This document shows positions 22,560 through 35,399 of a stretch of 64,000 nucleotides of DNA, piece after piece. This stretch comes from Tetrastigma voinierianum (Eukaryota; Streptophyta; Magnoliopsida; Vitales; Vitaceae): the NCBI GenBank assembly GCA_016808115.1, contig JAEQBH010000647.1, positions 1,240,001 to 1,304,000 on the forward strand, written 5' to 3'. The notes beneath the pieces are model-generated. The model had not been told where the DNA came from, made no database searches, and saw only the letters and a list, made by a program, of their open reading frames with translations. Within the stretch, counting starts at the first letter, position 1. Every line of letters starts with the position of its first letter. A program made the position numbers and the translations under genes.

Positions 22560-23330
22560 TCCTAAGAGAAAATTCCTAGCGACCTTTCAGCCATACCTAA
22601 TCTCATCTAATCCCTATCGAAAAACCCTCGCACAACCGTAAGGAACCTATTCTTTCTCTTCTCTAAGCAACAAGAAACACTCAGATGCCTCCTTATTTTC
22701 AAGAAAATTGTTTTTGTGTCTCGAGATTTTGCAAAAGTCAAACCCTTTGGTAAGGGAACCACATTTCACCTTTTTTCTTTTCCATTATCTTTCAAGCTCA
22801 ACCCCGACATTTCCGACGCCCCCCCTTGACCTCCTCCATTTAGCCGACCTTATCACCACCATCGCCGCCGGCCGCTGCTCGCCGCTTGAGGTTCGACACA
22901 AACGCCGTCGCATCGGGCGAGGGGATCTTGCCACTACTAATGCGGCGATTCGTGGAAGATCTGGGCTGCTGATGTCGCTTGAAAACTCACACTCGCTGCT
23001 GGTTCGAATCCGACGCCGCCGATCGGAGATCGACATCCCATCGTTTCGGCCTCCTTAACGCCCCACGTTCGCCGTTACCCTCTTCTGACTCACCATCGAT
23101 CTACCGCTGATCCTCTTCTTTAGCTCGCCGTCCATTTTGACCTCATGGCGGCTCGACGCACCAAGGCCGACATTTAGTTCCTCGAAACTACTACCCAACA
23201 ATTTTCAAGGCCGATATTCGATTTTTCTAACCCGCAAGATTCAAGGTTGCTCCTTCGAATATCACCCTAAGAGTAATAAGATTTCCCCTTATTCCCTATG
23301 CAGTTTCGGCTTTACTAGCAATTGAATACT
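22560..23330 (+). other. GC-rich leader in CACTA, possibly captured exon sequence
   Basis: From about 22640 the sequence changes to C-rich DNA with codon-like texture (GACCTCCTCC, CGCCGCCGG, GATCGGAGATCGAC). An open frame at 22708-23058 is arginine- and serine-rich at its end. No family was recognised. It may be the transposon's 5' leader or a captured fragment of a host gene's first exon. Confidence 0.35.
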
Positions 23331-23879
23331 CCTGTATATTATGATTCTATCCTTCTCTAATTTGACTATCGTGGAATCAGATGTCTTCACTTCTTAAGAA
23401 ATCTAACTCGCTTATTATAAACCTTTCCACTTTGTTCATCGCTTAAGATTATTTTTAAAAATTTTCCATTATTCTAATATATTATGTCTTGCTTTCTACC
23501 TTGGGGAATTGTACCAATTTGCACTGGCAAAAGCTTCATATAAGTATCGTTATTTCGCCTATAACTGAAATTTGACCTCGCTTTACGTGTCTTTCGGAGA
23601 ATTACTAATTTCCCGAATTTATCACTTATATTAGGGATTTCACTGGGACCCATTGCTCAGAAATCCACTTCCATTTTCTAGTAATTTTATTTCTTTTCCC
23701 TTTTCTTTTCTTTCGACCTATAATCGGTCTTAATACCACCTTAGTTTATAATATTTTCTGTCCCTTCCCCCTTTCATTGGTTTTCAGTTTACATTCTATT
23801 GGAGTAAGCGTACCCTCCTCGCCTTCTTATTTTTCCTTTCTTTTCCATTACGATCGACAACCAACCATCTTTAGGAAGA

Positions 23880-24480
23880 AATTGGTCTATGATGAACCCG
23901 CCAGTCATCACAAGGGCTTAGATGAAGGGGTATCACGGAGCTGATTGGTCGTCTCCCCATTTGCAGGACATTAGGCATATTTGAGGATTGAGCAGTTTAT
24001 TTGACTCACCACTGTAAACACCTTTTGGCCCTATTTCAATAACTTTGAGGGATGTTACTATTCTCAGAGGATTGCCTATCCAAGGTGTTGATGCGCTGTG
24101 TCTACTTGATGCTCAAAATTCATCCCTCCCATCTATTAAGGTTTCCTCCACCACACATTAGCCTCATACTCTTCCACTATTCCGGAAATGGCATGATGCC
24201 ACTAGACCTCTACCGCCGACATGTTGAGTTTCTTGGGTTCTTGGCGCGTATATGTATTTTCCTCACCTCAAAAATCCAGCCATTTGAGTATCTTCCGTTG
24301 ACGAAAGCATTTGCTCTCGGTCGACCACATGCATTAGGCGCCTTACTGTTGACCTTAGTTTACCAAGCTGAGTAAATACAGCCCAATGGAGACTACCATC
24401 ACATTGGTGGTGCTTTATGGGTTTGTATAGATGGCTACTTTTGCATATTTTCCATCACTCAGCCAGACCCCAACCTCCAG
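23880..24480 (+). pseudogene. Plant mobile domain (PMD) remnant inside CACTA
   Basis: Three + frames together give the order of motifs of the plant mobile domain (the aminotransferase-like domain of MAIN/MAIL1 proteins and of many transposon polyproteins): NTFWPYF (usual TFHLPxGE), LRDVTILRGLPIQGVD at about 24040-24090 (usual TLxDVxxLxGLPxxG), then LTKAFALGRPHALGALLL, YHHIGGALW and a YF motif at about 24300-24460 (usual LGxxLLxxLY...GGxLWLLQxWxxxYFP). Frameshifts separate the first half from the second. MAIN/MAIL1 proteins act in transposon silencing and genome stability in plants, and transposon-borne copies are known. It lies upstream of the transposase genes in a position that is not part of the usual two-gene CACTA layout. 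Confidence 0.65.
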
Positions 24481-24779
24481 ATTCTCGTTTCATGCAAAGT
24501 ATTCTCTACGTTTGACCATGGCTTCTAATGATCTAATGTCCTTTTCTTAGGTTTCTGGTAGATCAACCAATTTCTGCATTTGTTCTTGAAACCCGATAAT
24601 TTGTTAATTTTTAGCTTGGAATTAGACCTTAAGTTTCTCCTCAGCCATATTTTTCTATGAATAAGAGTTCCATTGCCTTTAAGCAAGCACTCACTTATAG
24701 GGTAATTCATATATGGGAGGTTGCTTTAATTTTCTTTCCACTTCATTGTAATACGATTTTCTTCTCAGTGGATCGCAAC

Positions 24780-26235
24780 TCGTATAACTCCTTAGTTAAG
24801 ACTCTACATAAAGTTTTTTCTTACACTCTACAGAGCCCTTGGAGTCTAGAATCCACCCATATATATAGCTTCTGATAAAAATTGAGCTCATATCCTGAGT
24901 TGATGGAAAATGAAGAAAATTAGTGTGTCCTTGTTGCTGTACTACTTGCAGTGTGTGTTGATTTTCTTCTTATGATTTGAAACATGCATAACTCCTTCAT
25001 TAGAATCTTGATTTGGGGTGTTCTAGACTCTATGGAAAGCCCTTTGAGTCTAGAATCCACCCATATATAGCTTTGATAAAATTGAGGTCACATCCTATTG
25101 TTGAAAATGAAGAAAATCAATGGTCTCTGCTGTTGCAATTACTGCAGTGTGCTGATTTTCTTCATGATTTGAAACATGCATAACTCCTTCATTAGAATCA
25201 TCTGGGTGTTTTTTAGACTCTATGGAAATCCCTTTGAGTTTAGAATCCACCCATATATAGCTTGATAAAATTCGAGGTTATATCCGTCTGAAATGAAGAA
25301 AATCAGTGGTCCTGCTGCTGCAATTACTGCAGTGTGCTGATTTTCTCTCATGATTTGAAACATGCATAACTCCTTCATTAGAACTAGATTTTGGGTGAAT
25401 CTAGAATCTATGGAAAGCTCCCTTGAGTCTAGAATCCACCCAAATATAGCTTTTGATAAAAAATTGAGGTCATATCCTATCCGAAAATGAAGAAAACCAT
25501 GGTCCTGCTGCTGTACTACTGTAGTGTGCTGATTTCTTCATGATTTTGCAAACATGCATAACTCCTTCATGAATTTGGATTTAAAAGTTCTTAGACTCTA
25601 TGGAAAGTCTTTTGAGTTCTTAATCCACCATATATAGCTTGATAAAATGAGGGCCAAGGTCCTATCCGAAAATGAAGAAAATCAGTGGTCCTGCTGCTGC
25701 AATTACTGCAGTGTGCTGATTTTCTTCATGATTTGAAACACATGTAACTCCTTCATTAACTTGGATTTTGAAGTAAATTCTGAGACTTATGAAAGCCCTT
25801 TTGGAGTCTAGAATCCACCTGATATAGCTTGATCAGAGCAGAACTCATATTAGATTCCCGAAAATGACGAAAACAGTGTTGCTGCTGCTGCTACATTAAA
25901 GCACAAGCAAGTTGCTCATTTTCTTCAGTATTTGTAACTGCATAACTCCTTCTGCTAGACTTTAAGATAGGTGCTCTAGACTCTATAGAAAGCCCTTGAG
26001 TCTAGAATCCAATCTACATATAGCTTGATCGTATTGAACCTCATATTAGACTAAATGACTTAAAAACAGTTGTTGTTGCTGCTGCTGTTGCTGTCGCTTT
26101 GCCACGCTGCAAGTTGCTCATTTTCTTCTGTGTGGGATTGCAATCTGCATAACTCCTTCGTTAGACTCGTTATAGGTGAAATTTAAACTCTATGGAAAGC
26201 CCAATGAGTTTAGAATCAATCATATATTTAATAGC
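24780..26235 (+). repeat. About 7.5 tandem copies of a 185-209-bp repeat inside CACTA
   Basis: The core GACTCTATGGAAAGCCC and its variants start near 24826 (degraded), 25031, 25216, 25408, 25595, 25785, 25979 and 26188. Each unit continues with TTGAGTCTAGAATCCACC, CATATATAGCTTGATAAAAT, GAGGTCATATCC, GAAAATGAAGAAAATCAGTG, GCTGCTGCAATTACTGCAGT and AACATGCATAACTCCTTCAT. The units diverge from left to right, the last being the most different. The core also occurs in the tandem arrays of the Gypsy LTRs elsewhere in the window. Confidence 0.9.
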
Positions 26236-27025
26236 ATTGGGTACCCATATATTTTTGAAATTTATATGAGTACTGGAAGTATTAATCACTTGAATGAAAC
26301 ATAGAATATATGAGCTGGACAAGATATATATGAATTTATGATCGTGATATGGATATAAGAACATGATAGATTAAATTGAAGAAACGTTTTTTAACATATA
26401 TAAATTCAAATTTTTTTTAATGATATTTACCAAATTCCATTCTTCTTAGTAACATTTGAAAATGATCATCGAAACGACAAAAGCTCGCTTCGCTTTTGAT
26501 TCCATAGTTAGTCAGAGAATATACATCCTCATTCAAAGGTATTACAAACTGGCTTGAATATTAATCGATTGTCCCAATGGACAAGCCATTTTAGCGATCT
26601 TACCTAAAATGATCATGATTTAATTAAATTGCATATATTATGTCATTTTGCGCCTCTGCCTCAAAGCTTGTTCTCCCAATAGGAGGTGGCAAAATGAATA
26701 ATTTGCTAAATCGCTGCATTATAATATTATTTATATATTTTATTTTAGTGTACTGGAGAACCATGTCGAGGTCGCGAAATGCATACATAATGAACATGCA
26801 ATCGCAGATCTTTTTAACGTAATTTTTGTAAATGGATTAGACCAAAACCCATTAAAGAGAACGTAACCGCTGGACAGTGGAGGTGGAGGTGGATTTGTAG
26901 TAGGTTGCATATCACACGCAAAAATATCTTTATCAGAACCATAATAAATGGTTAATGAACATAAAAAATAATCAGACGTAATCGCGTTTGCTTACTAAAA
27001 CTGATTTTTTTTTGTGACTGAAGCC

Positions 27026-30000
27026 ATGGAAGACGATCGTGAATGATGTACGAGGGTCATTTAAAGAATGAATGTCTACTAATGGAACGTGATGCTGATG
27101 AATTTGTTGCGCTCGCTTCCTCAGACATCCCGAAAGGTGGAATGGTGGCACACTAAGGTGTCCTTGCACTTCTAGTTAAATGTCTAATACAGTTTTGACA
27201 ATGAGAACGGAAGGTGCATTTGTATAGAAATGGTTTTGTGCCTGACATTATGTTTTTGATATACTATGGTGAGAAGGTCCACCGCAGGTGTCTGTTCAAG
27301 ACGGTGTCAGCAAAACCCACTCCGGCGGTCTCGAGAATATGAATCACACTACATGTCATAGAATTACTCAGATGCGCCATGGTCCGACCATCATCCCTGA
27401 TGAGGGAAACCAATTTTTCGAGGCAAGAAATTTCTATGACATGATTCGAGCTGAGACAAAACCCGTATAATGAGGGAAATTTTACATGCCTAACTATCTG
27501 CACCGTGAGGATGTTAGAAACAAAGTGCGCATTACGTGTGTTCGAAGGCATGGTTTGGATGATATGTCTAATTTCATTCAAGAAACTGCTGCCACAAGAT
27601 AATCGATGCCATTGATTTCTACAACACGAAGAAGAAGAGGGTTGGGATTACCCGCACAAAGTTGGCTCATTGCTGCAGAACAATCAGATATATACTGGCA
27701 TGACAAAGCGCAGACCTGAATTGGGGCTGAATAAAAATGCATGCTCTTTATTAGCAAAGTTAGGGGTTCTGAAATAGGATTGTATATACGGAAGTTGAAG
27801 GTGTCTATAAGAAGACACCTATTTTCCACAACACCTCAGGCTTTGCAGAGATTGTACATCAAATCCACAACAAATGAATGAAACAGGTATATCTCGTGAG
27901 TTAATCATATGGAGGACTTTGCAGATGTGTCAACCTTCCATGCCCCCGCTGGAAACACTTTGATGGGGCAAGCCCCATTCTTTCATCCGGTCCGAAATGT
28001 CAGCCTGGCTCATTGCCGGGATGTTTTCACTACACACCTCGACAAATAATATTCTCAGGCCCCATGTGATCGCCAGATAACTCATTCGCACTTATGGGAC
28101 AAGAGAATTTTATGTTGACCAAATTAGTGCCGTCACTAACTGAAAGGGAAGTGATAGGATGTTTTCTTATGTACCTGGTTTATAAATGGAGTTAAAAGTC
28201 TGGGGTGTTGGGTTCAAACCCATGATATTTCAGAAACCACTTTTACGCGCCGCCTCACAACTATAAATGATTCTCCACAGATTCTATGATGTCCGTGAGC
28301 ACGTCAAGGTTGGCATGTCCATCATGGAAGACTCGATGCTTACAACAGAGGAACACTGTTCTGACAAATCCATCTGAGGTTGCCCATGAACCATCCAGAT
28401 CACAACACCAAAGACTTCACAAGAACAGAAAGGTTACCCAACAAATTCCTGGGCTAGATCCTCGTATTGAATTTCACAGATCGGAACAATGGTGAGGGCT
28501 GGAGGCGCATAGATGTTGATGCCGTCAGGTTGCGGAATGCAAATGTATATTCAAGACTTGTGGTGGAATAAGAGAAGTATTTTCCGGATTCATCTACCTG
28601 GCGTGAACACTTGCTCGTGCACAACTGGACAAGCTACAACATCTATAATGAATTTTGCCTATTTACTTATTTTCAATATGCTGTTTAACATCCCAAGGAA
28701 AACCAAGGACACGCATGTCAAGATATACATTGAAAAAGGAATAAATATTGTCGTCAGCTCCTCACTCGCACAAAATCTGTCACTTTTAGTGGGCCACCCC
28801 ATGTGCCATTTGTCTCGAATAAATCACGTAAGAGGTGGATGTGTTCGGAAGTGTAAACCGAGATTCTGCATGGTTTATGCCTAATCCGGGGAGATGTGGA
28901 TTTTTTAAACAAACTTAGCGATGTTTCGCATGAAGAGTCATGATTGTCATGTATTCATGGAAGAAGCACTAAATCGCTTCTTCGAATTCTTGCCAAATAG
29001 AATATGTGGAGCCATAACTCGAGATTTCGGCTCCTTCGCTAACTCACTTCTTTCTCGATCTGGATGAGTATGCCGAGGAAATCTAGATGAACAAATTCCC
29101 TTGTTATCTTTATGCACCCTTGAGAAGATCTCTCCTCCAAAAGCTTGACTAATGGAACATCTTCCAAAGGCACTTGGCTTACGGTTAGGGATTACGGTCC
29201 ATTCATTATCGCGATGTATCCTCCGTAAAGGCAATATTAATTCACCAACCAATTCTTTTCCTATATATATATATATATATATAGCATATATATATATATA
29301 TATATGGTTATATATATATATATATATATATTAATAATACACACACACATACATGATTTGTAATATTCAATAATCTTCTTGTAGATACTGAGGAAAATAA
29401 AGCATAAAATCATGAATAAGGCTCGTAGAGGGTTCTAGCATCAATTGGGCATATTATGGATGAGGCCCGCCAAATTCGCATCATTCTATTTCAAAGCGAT
29501 GAGATCCAAACCTTCCACATATGAAAGCCGGTTTATCTTGATATAATGGTGTGGATGATGATATGTTTGAAATTTTCTGCCTCCCAAAGCAAGAAGTTTC
29601 AAGTGGAACTGCATCTAGCAGACAATGAACATATCACAGCCATCTATATGTCCTAATGAATTGTCCAGGTTCAACCATTCATAGAGTAAGTGAAGCTGCT
29701 AAAAGTCAAAATGAGATTCATTAGCAGCAGCACTATACTTATTTCCTCCTCAATGTATCCATTTTTCAATTTCATTTCTGCCTTTTAGTGTATTCGTTAC
29801 GTAAAAAACCCAAACGCTCCAAACTTGAACACTGTCGCCAATGCGTGACGGAGCAAGAATTTCCATCATGGTCAGAAAATACGTATGTTTACTTTAAACA
29901 TGAAAATCAAAACAATTGGAATGTTCGATACAAATTATAATTGTAATCTCACCATACACTGATCGACATGTGTTCATAATCAAAAATAAAATTCCAATCA

Positions 30001-30662
30001 TTATCCGCAATCATAGCACAAATCCCAAGAGAGTGTTAGAACTCACAATCATACCGTGGTGAATGGTTTAAATTTCACCGACCGTATGGAGTTACCGAGC
30101 AAATTGCGGCTGTCACGGGGGTATGCACTAAAGATCCGGTACAATGAAATGGACCACTTCATTACGATTCGTCACATCGAAAGAATTTGAAGCCCCCAAG
30201 TTAAAAGAACTGTTGGTCTTCAATGAATGGTTCGACCCACCACATGTGCTCAGATAGTTGTCCGATCCTCGATATAAACTTGCAAACGGTGTGCACGATA
30301 AAATCATTCAACAAGGGCGAACCTTTTGTCTTAGCAAGACAAGCATCACAAAAAGTTTTTATTGTGAATATCCCGTCGACCTGGCCTTAGAAAGGATTGA
30401 AAGTCGTGGTGGCAAGATCAAAGCTAGCTCAAATCGATATCCCCATCACCGGCATCGATGTCATAAACTGTTATTTCAAATGATGACAATGATGTTATAA
30501 TCGAAGTCAGGGTGGGGACGAAGACGCCCTTTAGTTGCATCTTCCGAGATGGATACAAGTGGGGATGTAGATGTTGATGAACATTTAATTGATCATGAGG
30601 AGCAAACGAGGATGAAGAGGGAGTTTGAAAATGATGTTACTACATCTCAAGAAGAAGACTAA
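27026..30662 (+). pseudogene. TNP2-type transposase of CACTA element, decayed
   Basis: TNP2 (TNPD-like) cuts the ends of CACTA elements. Read through frameshifts, the family's landmarks occur in order: N-terminal transposase-associated domain with WMYEGHLKN-like start, LRCPCTS and HLYRNGFVPDI (27030-27270); FYDMIRAETKPV (27440); LLPQDN (27590); KHFDGASP (27955); STSRLACPSWK (28295); LPMNHPDHNTKDF (28380); NKRSIF and KTKD (28570-28710); MKSHDCHVFMEEALNRFF (28930-28985); GPF and MYPP near 29190-29215; SHLYVLMNCPGS (29638); EPFVLARQASQKVF (30316); and an acidic tail DVDEHLIDHEEQ ending at 30662. There are more than ten stops or frame changes, and an (AT)n tract is embedded at 29261-29332. Most introns seen in other TNP2 genes are not obvious. 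Confidence 0.9.
29261..29332. repeat. (AT)n microsatellite within TNP2 remnant
   Basis: Three runs of alternating TA separated by AGCA and GGT. They create the isoleucine-tyrosine tail of the frame at 29152-29334. Confidence 0.95.
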
Positions 30663-30787
30663 ATCCGGGATTTGGGGATGATTCTCGATGGGAATGAGTA
30701 GTTAGTGAGTTTTAGTTATTTCAATCAAGTAATCATGTTTTTTTATTTTCATTGCCTTATGTATTTTACTTGATGCTTAATAATCAA

Positions 30788-31975
30788 TAATGTGCGTTTT
30801 ATTATTTTTAATGTGATATGGCACGTGTGATTAGGTGTGAGAGGCAGCACGTTGCCGTCGTACTGCTCGGGCAGGCAAAGAAGGCCCTGCAAGCCCGGGA
30901 TCCCGGTAGAGGGCTCTGAGCAGGATGAGGACCCACAAATGCATTTAGGAGGCTGTGAATGTACCGCAACAAGCAAAGATCGCAGAGACCGATCCACATC
31001 ATGGTCCCCAGATTGTGATGTAATGATCAAGAGACGGGAGGAGATGGTGGGAGAGGATGGAGATGTCGAGAGTCTTCCCCTGCCAGAGCAACCCTACGCA
31101 TTTGGCAGACTCTCCCTATTGCCCGCCTTGATCCGACACTGATAATCCGTAAGATATGAAACTTAACTAATGATTTATCCATTTCTTACCTATTTTTACT
31201 TACTAAGAAATTCAGTTACAGACGGTTAGAGCCATCCGGGGTTCAATTTCTAGGGTTCTGAGGACAATTTTCAGGAAGTCCTTTAAACCTCATGGACATA
31301 ATTGGAAGTCATTGACAGATAGAGACCAGTTGATGATTTGGAGAGAATTTAAGGTATATATTACTACTTAACATTTTTACATCTTTAGTTTGGCTCCTTG
31401 TCTTACCGATGAAATATGTTTAAATTATAATTGCAAAGTTTATAGGTGGACACCAAGGAGGCGGCCAAAAGGGTGTTCTACAAACATGCCGCCAATGGTA
31501 TAAAGACACCGTGGTACGAAGTCAAAGATAAATGGTTGGAAGAAGAAAGAGCAAGATTTGAGGTCCCTCATCATGTTTTCCAGAGGCGAGAAGTATGGAA
31601 GATCCCGATTATAGGAAGAGGTGTGAGAAACAAAGTGCACGTCGCCAGCGGGCCGAGAGGTAAAAAGGCCGTCTACACAATACTAGGATCTCGCTCTATG
31701 CGTGAGCACGAACGAGCATTGGTATTATTTCTAATTTATACTTCTTATGTTTATTACTTTGTGAATTGTGTTCAATTATGCCTATTTTTCATTTCTCGTA
31801 TGATTTTTTTTCAACTGGAATTCAGTTAACGTATGTATTGTTTGTAATTAAAGATTACCGCATGAGGTGTTGTGCTCCAAATTCTCCGCTTTATCTTGCA
31901 TACACGCACACCTAAGGGTCATGATGATCGACTTTGCTGATCGTAGATCTCGCGGCAAAGAAATAAGCTCTATTA
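30788..31975 (+). pseudogene. TNP1/TNPA-like (Ptta/En/Spm family) gene remnant of CACTA
   Basis: Downstream of TNP2 on the same strand, three exon-like blocks show features of the plant En/Spm transposase-24 family. 31211-31355 encodes TIFRKSFKPHGHNWKSL then MIWREFK. 31447-31728 encodes DTKEAAKRVFYKHAAN, YEVKDKWLEEER, then GKKAVY and SRSMREHERAL (usual form HTGGSxSFxxHxxRL). 31855-31975 encodes THT, KGHDD and FADRRSRGKE (usual DHDGxTFVDRRS) in shifting frames. Proteins of this family bind subterminal repeats of CACTA elements. The gene's 3' part was probably separated by the Gypsy insertion at 32433. A block at 30800-31140 could be the first exon but is not recognisable. Confidence 0.75.
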
Positions 31976-32432
31976 AATGTACCATTTCTCTTTTCTTTTT
32001 TTTTTGAAGATAAATTAAAATACTTTATTTTTACTCATTTTTATCCGTATGTGGACCCGGTGTGGTAGGTGTAGAATGTTGGGACAGGCTGCCATGTTAT
32101 CGGGACATGTTGTATTTTCGTGAGCTCCCTCGCACAGCCGGAGACTCGCTCGATTCAAGTAAATCTCGAGTCTGAGAAAGGGACTCAATGAGTGGTGTCG
32201 GGTTACTCGACATCCATGAATATTCAAGGAAGGACGGTTGTCAACGGACCCCCGGAAACATGTAAAAAATATAATCCAAAGATTTGGTTTATACTTCTCT
32301 TTATTTTTTTTTTGAAGATAATTAAAACACTTATCAATATTTACAGACAGATGAGAAATAACATTGACCCAGTAGTATTCTGCCTACTTCAGTTCATGGG
32401 ATGTGTAAATGTGTAGTTCTTATTCATCACCA

Positions 32433-33742
32433 TGAGACCCTAAAAATCCGCATTTCCTTGGCGAATGATAAATGGTAATTTCGGGTCAAAATCCGAATTT
32501 TTATAGATCTCGATGACGAAACGGACGGCACATGGAATCGGTTAAATCTAGCTACCACGCCGACCCCGTCGAATTCCGAGACGCTCGTAATTTCAATGCC
32601 GAGGTACAGCGAGGAGCGGGACACTTAGCACCTTATGAGCGGCTCCAAGAGGAGCCACGTGTCAAGCTGATGGAGAGTCAAACTTGAGCTTAAGTTTGGG
32701 TCACAGACATGGCATGATTCCATTGTGAAGAAAATCTAAGTTAGATGGATATGATAAGCACAGATCCCATTGGCCCATCGAAATGGACACTGCATGAGAG
32801 GACTTTCTTCGACTAAGCCTCCCAAATCAAGCCTGGGGGAAGGAAAGAGAGCAGACGGAGAGAGAAAGGGAAAGAAAGGGTTTTTAGAGAGAGGCTCCAC
32901 CTTCTCTAGAATTCCCTACGACGGACCGTCTGCATTCGACGAGACAAGAAGAAGTCGTCCCACGGTAAGGCCACTGTAAGTACTGTATTCGGGGAGTTTC
33001 CAACAACCTCGAAAGGCAAAGGGTTTTTCTCCTACTTGTTTTACTTCGCTTAAGGTCATGTAATGGATGGGGATTTGCTGAGGCCCCGGATGGCCGTGAC
33101 TCTAGCTCCAAAAGATTCGACCGAGTGAATAAACTCGGGTGTGGTCTTTCTGGATGAGACCCACCGACCGCTTCTCGTGATTTCTGTGTGATGTGTCAAG
33201 TTGCCAGTGAATAACATGCTGATCAGAAATTGTACGCTCCAAGACCGAACCGCCGGATTGTGCCTAGCCCATGTGTGAGCCAAGTTTATGTTATTATTAT
33301 AAACTCAATAACAGATGCACTGGATTTAAATTGTTAATATATATACGAGTGATATTAGCATGTGTCAGATGTCTGGTGTGCCATTGCATTGCACTTAGGT
33401 GGGGAGTAATCCAAGTAGGGAAATTCCACCATCGCTTTGCTCACCCCGTCGTTGATCTTACTTTTAGGTACCGAAGACGCCAGACGGACGATCCGGACCC
33501 AAAAGCGAAGAAATCAAGCAACTCACTTATTTTATTTTTATTTGTAAAATTTCGCAAGAGACCCACTTAAGTAATCAAAAACAATTGTAAATAAATCATT
33601 TTTGTATAAATATTGGTTTTTATGAGTATCGTTTAAGAGCCAAGAGGCATTTTTATCATGTACGCTGGGCCTCATGATACGAGACGATAGATTTTCTCGC
33701 AGTCGATTTGCACAACCCGACCCCGGATTTGGGGGCGCCACA
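32433..33742 (+). mobile_element. 5' LTR of nested Gypsy element
   Basis: About 1.31 kb, ending GGGGGCGCCACA. The AAGATGAGGTCAGCT after it is a plausible decayed tRNA-Met primer site. ORFs inside (for example 32770-32979 and 33271-33570) are not genes. Confidence 0.8.
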
Positions 33743-34449
33743 AAGATGAGGTCAGCTAAGTGTAAACTACCTTGGGAGCTCTCTGGGTGTAGAGTTAGGC
33801 ATACGATGATACCTAGGACCTTGTGGCACTGGGATGCATCATACATCATTGTGCATTTGGTGAATTAAAATGTGATGTGTGATGGTGTATAAATATGTTT
33901 GTTATGAATTGTGTGTGAATTGTATGCTTGGTGAATAGCATAGGAAAAGTGTTGAACGCTGTGGTCGAAAATCTAACCTAGATGTTCTAGAAATTTTGGG
34001 CGTAAATTCGTAAATAACAAGAAATAAACGAAAAAAAAAAAAAAAAAAAAATTTCTGACACCGCCCGCAACATGCACGTATCGGGATTCAGGAATTCGAA
34101 AATTATTCCGCGCCACAAGGGAAAGAGTTGTAATGAAGTTCTAGAAATTTAGAAGTGGGTAAAGAGCAGTAGACAAGCTACTGCACCTTTAGGAGTAGCA
34201 GGGAAGGCTACTGGAGGATTTTGACCAAAAAAAAAAAAAAATTTTGGGCAATCGTTCCAGTTTTTTTTGAATACCAGCAGATTGGGTGTTGTGAAATTCT
34301 GGAAGGTTGTTCCAAAGACATGGAAAAGAGTCGAGATTCAACTCTTAAAATGGTGAATTTTATGTATTGGGTAAAGGGGTTAGGCCATCGTGATCGAATG
34401 AGTAGCATGAAAGGTCATTGATGAAAAAAAAAAAAAAAATTCAAGTACA

Positions 34450-34890
34450 GATTTGAGGTCGCGAAGATCGCAGGAGGTCGCGACCTGGTTTGCTGAGCGT
34501 GAGGTCGCGATCAGAAATGGACGCTCAGCGACCGGGCCGGAATGGCGACAGTTTGGAAGCCTCGAGAGGCGACTACGTCGCGACATCACAGGTCGCGACA
34601 TGGGTAAAGGCGCGTGGGAGGTCGCGACCGAGTCAAGGTCGCGACCGAAATCCTAATCGTGGGCAGAATGAGGTCACATACGAAGTTGATGTTGCGACAT
34701 AGGTTAGTCTCTAAGAGGTCGCGACATGGAACTGACGTCGCGACCTGGCCTGTGGGGAACTTGATGTCGCGACATGAAATTGAAGTCGCGACCTGGAGTG
34801 GGCTGAGAGGTGTCGCGACACCAATGTGATGCTGACATGGGATTGGTTTTCCAGGAGGTCGACCGAAACGATGTCGCGACCCTCGGCCCG
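34450..34890. repeat. GTCGCGAC-rich irregular repeat block
   Basis: At least a dozen copies of GGTCGCGAC or TGTCGCGACATG within 440 bp, spaced about 20-50 bp. The GTCGCGAC palindrome is rich in CpG, unusual for decayed plant transposon DNA where methylated CpG is usually lost. ORFs on both strands here (34453-35140) are products of the repeat. Confidence 0.75.
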
Positions 34891-35399
34891 AGGTCGGCAA
34901 GGCGTGGAGGTCACACACGCGCCCACGACCGAGCGCCATGCGCGACCCCGCACGCCGAGCGCGACCGCTACTGGCCGCCATACGACTGGGCGGCGCAGCA
35001 CGCTTCACGACCAGCACCACACAAGACTGCGCACCGGTTCGTGTGCGCACCGTGTGTCTCAACCGCTTTTGGTTCAGCAGGCGCGATTGCATCGTTGACA
35101 CTGCTCTACGGACACTGCTCACAAAAGAAAAAGAGTACAAAATTTTTAAAAATTTTCTTTTGTATGTAATATTTATATTGCAAAATTAGTATGTGCTCGA
35201 CGTGGGTATATAAATTTATGTGCAGAATAGTGTCTCGAGGCTGCATTTTCACCCTTGAGACACGTTATTAAAATTAATTGTCTTGACTTGGTGTATGAAA
35301 AAAAAAAAAAATTTCCCGGTGTATGAATAGTGTCTCGGGGCTATGTTGAGCCTTAGAGATACTGCATTGAAATTTAATGTTGCCATTGAACATGTGTAG

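Noticed and set aside
27264..27581. A 105-codon minus-strand frame
   Set aside because: It is antisense to the TNP2 FYDMIRAETKPV block, which matches the known transposase order on the plus strand.
28513..28884. A 123-codon plus frame that could look like a small gene
   Set aside because: It is the NKRSIF...KTKD portion of the TNP2 transposase remnant, not a separate gene.
34586..35140. A 184-codon minus-strand frame and overlapping plus-strand frames
   Set aside because: All derive from the GTCGCGAC repeat block, which is stop-poor on both strands. The repeated SRDI / CRDL pattern in the translation is the repeat itself.
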